Shown here piece after piece: positions 58,129 to 64,000 of a stretch of DNA of 64,000 nt (position 1 is its first letter; each line of letters begins with the position of its first letter). Position numbers and translations under genes: made by a program. The DNA comes from Cryobacterium breve (lineage in GTDB: Bacteria; Actinomycetota; Actinomycetes; Actinomycetales; Microbacteriaceae), in the NCBI RefSeq assembly GCF_027594785.1, contig NZ_CP075584.1, positions 1,240,001-1,304,000 of the forward strand. The letters run 5' to 3'. A model generated the notes under the pieces. The model made no database searches. It saw only the letters and a list, made by a program, of their open reading frames with translations, and was not told where the DNA came from.

Positions 58129-58976
58129 CAGGAAACGGCCGTGATGTCCACGGCGTCCATGTCGTCGAAGGACTGGTTCTCGCCGGCCATGGCCCAGATG
58201 AAGGAGTAGTTCGAGGTGCCGACGCCAGAGTGGATCGACCAGCTCGGCGCGATGGTCGCCTGGCGGTTGGCGACGATCAGGTGGCGGGTTTCGGTCGGCT
58301 CGCCCATCAGGTGCACGACGCGGGCGGCCTCGGGCAGGTCGAAATAGAGGTAGGCCTCCATGCGACGGTCGTGGGTGTGCGCCGGCATGGTGTTCCACAT
58401 GCTGCCCTCGTGCAGGCTCGTCACGCCCATCACGACCTGGCAGCTGCGCACGCCGTTCTCGTGGATGTACTGGTTGAGCGTGCGACGGTTCGACGTGGAC
58501 TGGTCGCCGAGCTCGCGCACGATGCCGGTTCCGGCGGGCACGAGAGTGGTCGGGTACGCGGTGTGCGCCGGAGCGGAGAAGACATAGAAGCGGGCGGCGT
58601 CTTCGGTCTCGGGCGCGGCGCTCGCGCTGTCCGAGATGAATTCGACGACGGATGCCCCGCGCCCGATGTACAGGCACGATCCGTGTCCGAGGTCGAACGG
58701 CACGCCATCGACGACAACGGTTCCGGATCCGCCGACGTTGACGACCCCGGCCTCGCGGCGCTCGAAGAAGTGGTCGGTGCGCAGTTCGGGGAAGCTCTCG
58801 AGCGTGAGCGGGGACGTGACCGGGCTGACCCCGACCAGGATGACGCGGTCTTCGTGCGAGTAGACGGCCCGCAGTTCGTCGTCGACGAAGAGGTCGGTGA
58901 CGAGGAAGCGTTCGCGCAGTTCGGCGGTCGTCATTCCCTGAACTTCGGTCGGGCTGGTGGCATTGCGGATCTGCAC
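58128..58976 (-). CDS. kduI: 5-dehydro-4-deoxy-D-glucuronate isomerase
   Basis: 282 residues, intact. Converts 5-keto-4-deoxyuronate, made from unsaturated uronates, to 2,5-diketo-3-deoxygluconate. Cupin-type zinc site in WNTMPAHTHDRRMEAYLYFD (His-x-His ... Glu) and HSGVGTSNYSFIWAMAGENQ at the end, matching KduI over the full length. First gene of kduI-iclR-kduD; its stop shares a base with the IclR start (TGATG). Confidence 0.95.
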   Translation of the reverse strand: MQIRNATSPTEVQGMTTAELRERFLVTDLFVDDELRAVYSHEDRVILVGVSPVTSPLTLESFPELRTDHFFERREAGVVNVGGSGTVVVDGVPFDLGHGSCLYIGRGASVVEFISDSASAAPETEDAARFYVFSAPAHTAYPTTLVPAGTGIVRELGDQSTSNRRTLNQYIHENGVRSCQVVMGVTSLHEGSMWNTMPAHTHDRRMEAYLYFDLPEAARVVHLMGEPTETRHLIVANRQATIAPSWSIHSGVGTSNYSFIWAMAGENQSFDDMDAVDITAVS

Positions 58977-59004
58977 GGAGACTCCTTGCGCTTCACGGCC
59001 CCAA

Positions 59005-59023
59005 AATGGAACTTAGTTCCATT
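59005..59023. promoter_or_regulatory. IclR/KdgR-type operator ahead of kduI
   Basis: AATGGAACTTAGTTCCATT, a perfect palindrome with 8-bp arms and a 3-base centre, 29 bases upstream of the kduI start. Its GGAAC/GTTCC half-sites are typical of IclR regulators such as KdgR; the operon's own IclR protein is the likely ligand. Confidence 0.75.
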
Positions 59024-59198
59024 CTGAGCGCTGATGCGCCCTCGGTCAAACCGACAGCGACCGTCGGACTGGTGTGACGAGCCTCGAATGGGGGATCCGG
59101 CTGCCGCGCGGCCACCCGATAGCCTGACGAGAGGTGCGCTGGTGTATCCCGTGGATGCCCAACCGACGTCCCCCGATCACCGATGAAGCGAGGACCGC

Positions 59199-60251
59199 AT
59201 GGGCACCGGAACAGGAGCCGACACGACCGCAGCCGGCGGGGATCGGCCCAGCCCCGCACCGGGTGGCGCGGACGGGCCTGACTCGACCTCCCCTGCCGAC
59301 GGATCCGCGGTGCGGCTCCCGGTGCGGTCCCGGAAGCAGCGAACCGTGCTCGCTGTGACAATCGCCATCGGTCTCGCGACCCTCCTTACCGCCGGGATCG
59401 GCATCCCGCTGGCTTCGGCCGAACACGATCGGGTCGTCGCCGAGGACGCGAGGCGTGCGACCCTCGCGGCGACGGCCGCGCGAGCCGTGAGTGAACTGGC
59501 GGCGCTGCGCACCGAAGTCGCCCTTTTCGTTCTCCCGTTGGATGACTTCGATACGGGCCTGGCCGGTGTCGTCGACCCGACCCTCGTCGCTCAAGTGAAC
59601 GTCGCCCGGGACCGGCTGAGCTTGGCCGCGCACGCCGGTTACCCCCGGGCGATCGCCGAAGCTCGCTCCGTCGTCGTACGACGGCTCCAGGCCATCGCGG
59701 ATGCGGAAGCCACCGCAGCGGAGACCGCCGTCGGCGTGCAGACCGCTGCCGATCAGAACTCCCGGGATGCTGTCACCACGGCCGTTCGCGCACTGCGCGC
59801 CGCGGCCATCACCCACGGGGAACTGCCGAAGGCCTTCACCGCGGTCGTCGTCGCGAATGCCGCACTGACGGCAAATCAGGCGGCCGCCGTGGCCGCAGCC
59901 CAAGCCGCGGCCGAAGCCGCCGCCGCTGAAGCCGCACGGGTCGCCGCAGCGACCGCCTCCCGGAATTCCGGTGCCTCCGGGAGTTCCGGGTCGAGCGGAA
60001 CCGGCAGCACCGGCGGCACGACGCCCAGCTACCCGGACATCAAGTTCCTGCCCCACCCCACCTTCCTGGACCCTCCCGTTGTCCAGAACAACGCCAACTA
60101 CCGACCCATGTGCCAGGGCGAGGCCTTCGACGACATCATGGTCGAGGGCGGCACCTCGTATACCTTCGACTACGACTTCGCGTATTCATACATTGTCCGG
60201 ATTGCCTTCGAGACGAGACAGTGGCGCCTGACCGTCTTCGCCTGCCTCTGA
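59199..60251 (+). CDS. secreted or membrane-anchored Ala-rich protein of unknown function
   Basis: 350 residues. A ~40-residue polar leader, a hydrophobic segment (VLAVTIAIGLATLLTAGIGI), then a long Ala-rich helical region with coiled-coil look (VAAAQAAAEAAAAEAARVAA) and a Ser/Gly linker, ending in a ~80-residue domain (IKFLPHPTFLDPPVVQNNAN ... SYIVRIAFETRQWRLTVFAC). The helical stalk resembles that of the two transglycosylase-like proteins at 16.5-18.7 kb, but the catalytic module is absent. Function not known; probably a cell-surface protein. Confidence 0.65.
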   Translation: MGTGTGADTTAAGGDRPSPAPGGADGPDSTSPADGSAVRLPVRSRKQRTVLAVTIAIGLATLLTAGIGIPLASAEHDRVVAEDARRATLAATAARAVSELAALRTEVALFVLPLDDFDTGLAGVVDPTLVAQVNVARDRLSLAAHAGYPRAIAEARSVVVRRLQAIADAEATAAETAVGVQTAADQNSRDAVTTAVRALRAAAITHGELPKAFTAVVVANAALTANQAAAVAAAQAAAEAAAAEAARVAAATASRNSGASGSSGSSGTGSTGGTTPSYPDIKFLPHPTFLDPPVVQNNANYRPMCQGEAFDDIMVEGGTSYTFDYDFAYSYIVRIAFETRQWRLTVFACL

Positions 60252-60410
60252 CACCGGCCGCCACGTCGCGCCACTGGTGCACTCCCCCGCCACACCCGGC
60301 AGCGCGGGTACGTCCGGGACGGGCCGCACCCACGCCAGTCACGAACACCGCGGTCCAGAGCGGTCGCGAGCGCGACAGCCGCGCACCGAACCGCCCCCTA
60401 GGCTGGCGGG

Positions 60411-62354
60411 ATGGCCGACTCCAGCTCCAGCCCAGCGCACGACGCCAGCCCGGTGGAACCGGCGACACCGGCAGCATCCGGTTTCGTCGCCGCATTCGGC
60501 CGGCGCCTGGAACGCCTCGATCGTTGGGCGGACGCGATCGGCATCGGCCGCAAGCGGCTGATCCTCCGCACGGTGTGCCTGCTCCTCACCCTGGCCGGGC
60601 TGGCCATGCTGCTCGGCAAGGATCTCACCCCGCCCGACACCCTCGACCAGTACCTGCACCCGGCCAAGACCTCCGCAGACGAGTTCCTGATCCGCAACCT
60701 CTCCGTCGACTACACGCTCGACGCCGACGCGCAGGGCCACTCGCGGGCGACCGTGCTCGAGACCGTCGATGGAATCTTCGGCTCCGACTCCACGGCCACC
60801 GGCATCACCCGTTACCTGGTCGCCGAAAGCCGCGGCCACACCGTGCACACCACGGTGACCTCGGTGACGGATGCCGGGGGCACCGCCGTTCCGTTCACGG
60901 TCACCCGCAGCGGCGACACCTGGAAGATCTCCACCGACACCGGCGCCCGACTCGTCGGCGACCACCGGTTCCTGATCCGTTATGTACAGACCGAGCTGAC
61001 CGATCATGTCCAGGACGCCCAGAACACCGCGTTCGAGGACAGCCTGAACTGGAGCGTGACCGGCGAACGCTGGCTGCAGGGCATCGGCGGCATCGACGTG
61101 ACCGTGCGCATGGACACAGCGCTCGCGGCGCACTTGACCGGAGAACCGACCTGGGGCGTCGCCTGGGCGATCCTGGGCAGCACCGCCTCATTCGACCGGG
61201 TCGCCGACGACGATCCCCTCGCCCAGCCCGGGCAGGCGGTCTTCCACAACCGGGTGTTGTCTACTCTGCCGCCGTTCGGCACGGTCTGGGTGGAGTTCCA
61301 CTTCGCCGACGGCACTTTCGTGCCCTCCGACCGCTCGCTCCTCGAGTGGATGCGCCTGCTCGCGCCGTTCCTGCCGATCCTGGTGGGCGTCGGGCTGCTC
61401 CTGCTCGGGCTCCTCGCCCGGGCCACGGTGTGGCGGAATGCCTCAGGTCGCGGCATCGTCATTGCCGAGAGCACGCCCCAGGCGGGCGTCGACCTCATGC
61501 TCGCCTCACACATCCTGGGCCGGAGCCGCCGGTCCATCGTGGCCTCCCTGCTCGACCTGGCCGTGCGCGGAAACGTGCGACTGCTCCGGGTGAGTCCCGT
61601 GACCGACGGCAGGGTCGACGGCGGCAACGACGGCGCGAACTCCCCCGCCGGCCGGCACTGGTACGAGTTCGAATACGTGCATGAGACGGCCCTGACCGAC
61701 GCCGACAAGGACCTGCTCAACGCCGTCTTCGGCGACGCCCGCATCATCAGCACGAAGAGACGTCCCGCCAAACGCTCGATGCGACCCGTTCGCCTTGACG
61801 TGCGCGGCGGACTGCTGCGACCGGCATTCCGGCAACTGAGCCTGCGCGGCTGGCGCCGGTCGCTCGCCGAGGCCTACCGACGGGTGCCGAACGGTTTCGT
61901 CAGGGACCTGCTGACCTGGGGCGTCATCGCCACGACCGCCCTGCAGTGGGGTCTCTCCCGCCAACTCGCCTACGACGGCATCGAATCGCAGGCCTGGTTG
62001 CTGTTCTGGGTGAGCGTGGCGAGCGCCGCCGTCACTTTCAGCGCCTTCGCTCTTGCCGTGACCCGCTACCCGCTGACCCGGAAGGGCGCCCTCGCCCGGG
62101 AGCACCTGCTCGGCCTGCGGGAATACATCCGGGTCGCCGAGCAACTCCGGATCAACTTCCTGCAGAGCCCCTCCGGCGCGCTGTACACCCAGCGCCGGGC
62201 ATCCGTCGAGGTCGCCGACCTCACGGACCCGCTGCTCGCCTACGCCATCCTGTTCGGCCTGGAGCGTGGCTGGCGACGCGAGCTCGACCTCGCGTCGGCC
62301 GGCGCGCTGCCCCGCGGCTGGTGGCTCCCGCGGGACCTTGACCGCACCCCCTGA
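60411..62354 (+). CDS. DUF2207 family membrane protein
   Basis: 647 residues. One N-terminal membrane helix (LRTVCLLLTLAGLAMLLG), a ~250-residue extracellular beta domain of DUF2207 type (FLIRNLSVDYTLDADAQGHS, DGIFGSDSTATGITRYL), two to three helices (APFLPILVGVGLLLLGLLAR), a cytosolic winged-helix-like segment (SRRSIVASLLDLAVRGNVRL) and C-terminal helices. The family is widespread in actinobacteria and still without a known function. Confidence 0.82.
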   Translation: MADSSSSPAHDASPVEPATPAASGFVAAFGRRLERLDRWADAIGIGRKRLILRTVCLLLTLAGLAMLLGKDLTPPDTLDQYLHPAKTSADEFLIRNLSVDYTLDADAQGHSRATVLETVDGIFGSDSTATGITRYLVAESRGHTVHTTVTSVTDAGGTAVPFTVTRSGDTWKISTDTGARLVGDHRFLIRYVQTELTDHVQDAQNTAFEDSLNWSVTGERWLQGIGGIDVTVRMDTALAAHLTGEPTWGVAWAILGSTASFDRVADDDPLAQPGQAVFHNRVLSTLPPFGTVWVEFHFADGTFVPSDRSLLEWMRLLAPFLPILVGVGLLLLGLLARATVWRNASGRGIVIAESTPQAGVDLMLASHILGRSRRSIVASLLDLAVRGNVRLLRVSPVTDGRVDGGNDGANSPAGRHWYEFEYVHETALTDADKDLLNAVFGDARIISTKRRPAKRSMRPVRLDVRGGLLRPAFRQLSLRGWRRSLAEAYRRVPNGFVRDLLTWGVIATTALQWGLSRQLAYDGIESQAWLLFWVSVASAAVTFSAFALAVTRYPLTRKGALAREHLLGLREYIRVAEQLRINFLQSPSGALYTQRRASVEVADLTDPLLAYAILFGLERGWRRELDLASAGALPRGWWLPRDLDRTP

Positions 62355-62491
62355 ACATGCGAAGGTAAGGAAATTCTGTCGATCGGCGTGACGAATGAGC
62401 TGCGACACCGTCCTACCAATGACGGATGTCGCTTGAGAGTGGCCGCCGAGCCGCGCGGGACCGAGCCCCCGCGCCCAACCCGGAGGACACC

Positions 62492-63541
62492 ATGACGAGC
62501 ACCGACCTGACCACCCCGAACGAGCGCGGCACCGACGCGCCCGGCACGTTCCTGCGAGGATCCGACGCCGACGCGGCCACCCGGACCGGCCTGGCCGCGG
62601 TCGTCTACAACCCGATCAAGGTCGACCTTCCCGCGCTCAAGGCCTCCGTCGCCACCGAAGAGTCCGCCGCCGGCTGGCCGGAGACACTCTGGTTCGAGAC
62701 CTCGAAAGACGACCCGGGACAGGGCGCGGCCCGGCAGGCGATCGAGGCGGGCGCATCCGTCATCATCGTGGCGGGCGGCGACGGCACCGTGCGCGCGGTC
62801 GCCGAGGTCGTGCACGGCACCGACCGCGCGCTCGTCCTGCTGCCCTCGGGCACCGGGAACCTGCTCGCCCGCAACCTGAAACTCGCCCTCGACGATGCCG
62901 CAGGGTCGATCCGCTCGGCGTTCACCGGGGTCGACCGCGCCATCGACGTGGGCATGATCGACATCCGGCGCGGCGACGGCACGGTCGACCGACACGCGTA
63001 CCTGGTGATGGCCGGTCTCGGTCTCGACGCCAAGATGCTCGCCAACACCGACGACGACCTCAAGGCGAAGGTCGGCTGGCTGGCCTACGTGAAGGCCGTC
63101 GTCGCCGTGGGGCAGGACCGGAACGACCTGCACTTCCGGTACAGCCTCGACAAGCAGCCCGCGCAGTCCATGCGGGCGCACACGATCATGATCGGTAATT
63201 GCGGCCTGCTTCCGGCCGAGATCGTGTTGCTGCCCGACGCGGTCGTCGACGACGGGCACTTCGACATCGTCGTGCTCAAGCCGAAGGGGGTCCTCGGCTG
63301 GGTGCAGATCCTGTCCAAGGTGATCTGGGAGAACGGAGTGCTCAGCCGCACCCCGCTGGGGCGCCGGTTGAGGACCAAGGACGTCGACGCCCTTTAACTA
63401 CGCGACCGGGACCGAGCTCGTCGTGCGCCTGCACCGGCCAGAATCGAGCTCGATGGCGACGAATTCGGTTCGGCCATCGCGTTCAAGACCTGGGTCTCTC
63501 CGGGCGGCCTCACGGTGCGAGTGCCCGCCCCGACCGCGTAG
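62492..63541 (+). CDS. diacylglycerol/sphingosine kinase family protein (two compensating breaks)
   Basis: About 349 residues. Lipid-kinase catalytic domain: AAVVYNPIKVD at the start, IIVAGGDGTVRAVAEVVHG (GGDGT motif), LLPSGTGNLLARNLKL, then the beta-sandwich C-domain ending ELDGDEFGSAIAFKTWVSPG to the stop at 63541. As read, a stop appears at 63395-63397; one T fewer there gives DALNYATGTELVVRLHRPE, and one missing base near 63437-63443 returns to the original frame, so an insertion and a deletion compensate. ATG 62492 follows GGAGG. Phosphorylates a lipid such as diacylglycerol at the membrane. Confidence 0.85.
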
Positions 63542-63674
63542 CCGTTGCGGCCGGGACCCGGCCTGCACCGGGTTCGCGGCCGCTGCGACGGTGACCGGAG
63601 CGCCGGTGATGCGCACCCGGCGAAACCGCCGAGCGCGTTCCCTGCACTTCTCCGACTCGGAGGCCGGGAAACGA

Positions 63675-64000
63675 CTATCCGCCGACGCTCAGCAGTGCGG
63701 CAAGGGCCGGATTGTCGATCTCGGCGCCGAGAAGCCGCGCCGCGCGTCCGGCATTGTCGTCGCCGAGGGCCTCCGCGTGGAGCAGGGACCGCACCACGAA
63801 CTCCTTCATCCCCGTACGCGAGGCCAGCGCGCCCAGCGCCGCGACCCAGGACGCGGTCTCGGGATGCCCGTGACGCAGCCCGAGGGAGCACTGGGCGTCC
63901 AGGATGTGCGCGTCCAGCCAGACGTAGGGGTCGGCGAGCCGGTTCGAGCGGATGCGCGCGTCGGCGAGGATCTCGAACGCCCGGTCGGATTCGCCGGTCG
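63675..64000 (-). CDS. C-terminal end of a large TPR-like/regulator protein (5' end outside window)
   Basis: Open from the right edge to TAG at 63675; ~107 residues seen. Helical repeats (FEILADARIRSNRLADPYVW, CSLGLRHGHPETASWVAALG, KEFVVRSLLHAEALGDDNAG) ending AAEIDNP-like AEIDNPALAALLSVGG. This resembles the C-terminal ends of large actinobacterial BTAD/LuxR-type regulators or cyclase-like ATPases, from memory; the family cannot be fixed from this part. Transcribed towards the lipid kinase gene. Confidence 0.45.
   Translation of the reverse strand, partial: TGESDRAFEILADARIRSNRLADPYVWLDAHILDAQCSLGLRHGHPETASWVAALGALASRTGMKEFVVRSLLHAEALGDDNAGRAARLLGAEIDNPALAALLSVGG

Noticed and set aside
59199-60251. 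Transglycosylase assignment by stalk similarity
   Set aside because: The C-terminal domain lacks the WDRESG-type Glu motif and GATGIPQ block of the real paralogues.
1-64000. CRISPR arrays, prophage, insertion sequences, tRNA or rRNA genes
   Set aside because: No regularly spaced repeats, integrase or transposase frames, or cloverleaf/rRNA sequence were seen on either strand.

Overview
The window is high-GC DNA (roughly 69% by eye) from a free-living actinobacterium, most likely a member of the Microbacteriaceae. The grounds are protein style, the octamer CGGATGCC/GGCATCCG dispersed throughout, ATGA/GTGA start-stop overlaps, and a gene set typical of plant- or soil-associated relatives. I saw no phage, insertion sequence, CRISPR array, rRNA or tRNA.

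Layout. 1-12.3 kb: end of a SNF2 helicase gene, a flavodoxin, two tandem GGDEF-EAL proteins, a lipoprotein, a MOSC protein, a DarT-like ADP-ribosyltransferase without its antitoxin, a VOC protein, a GyrI-like protein, an ion channel, an endonuclease/exonuclease/phosphatase protein and an internally deleted nuclease-like pseudogene between two palindromic repeats. 12.3-19.6 kb: a CtpE-like P-type ATPase, a luciferase-like oxidoreductase, two paralogous secreted cell-wall proteins and a histidine phosphatase. 19.6-29.4 kb: a complete hexuronate (galacturonate/glucuronate) operon (mutarotase-uxaB, uxaC, transporter, uxaA, kdgK, eda) with a divergent IclR regulator. 29.5-47.3 kb: 180-kDa NAD-glutamate dehydrogenase, a secreted metallopeptidase, an oxidoreductase, 2-oxoacid dehydrogenase E1 alpha/beta with a tiny lipoyl carrier, a flavin monooxygenase with a divergent GAF regulator, a P-loop kinase and a membrane-anchored HNH nuclease. 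47.4-56.3 kb: galactoside use (GH36 alpha-galactosidase, ABC binding protein and two permeases, GH42 beta-galactosidase, LacI regulator with paired operators). 56.4-59 kb: kduI-iclR-kduD operon for unsaturated uronates. 59-64 kb: a secreted Ala-rich protein, a DUF2207 protein, a diacylglycerol kinase-like protein and the end of a large regulator.

Together the carbohydrate genes make a pectin/galactan degradation district. KduI/KduD turn unsaturated uronates into 2-keto-3-deoxygluconate (KDG), UxaC-UxaB-UxaA convert hexuronates into KDG, KdgK and Eda take KDG to pyruvate and glyceraldehyde-3-phosphate, and the GH36/GH42/ABC set handles galactoside side chains.

The main caution, and the most striking observation, is that about twenty otherwise good genes are broken by single-base indels. 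Eighteen of these are the same event: one extra C (or G on the other strand) inside a restored AGCT core, turning GAGCTG into GAGCCTG (one case is GAGCTC). Removing that base restores a coherent protein each time. The motif lies equally often in either orientation relative to the gene, which points to a DNA- or read-level cause, such as a modified-base sequencing artefact, and not to translational recoding. Coordinates of these genes are given as if intact and the break is stated in each entry.
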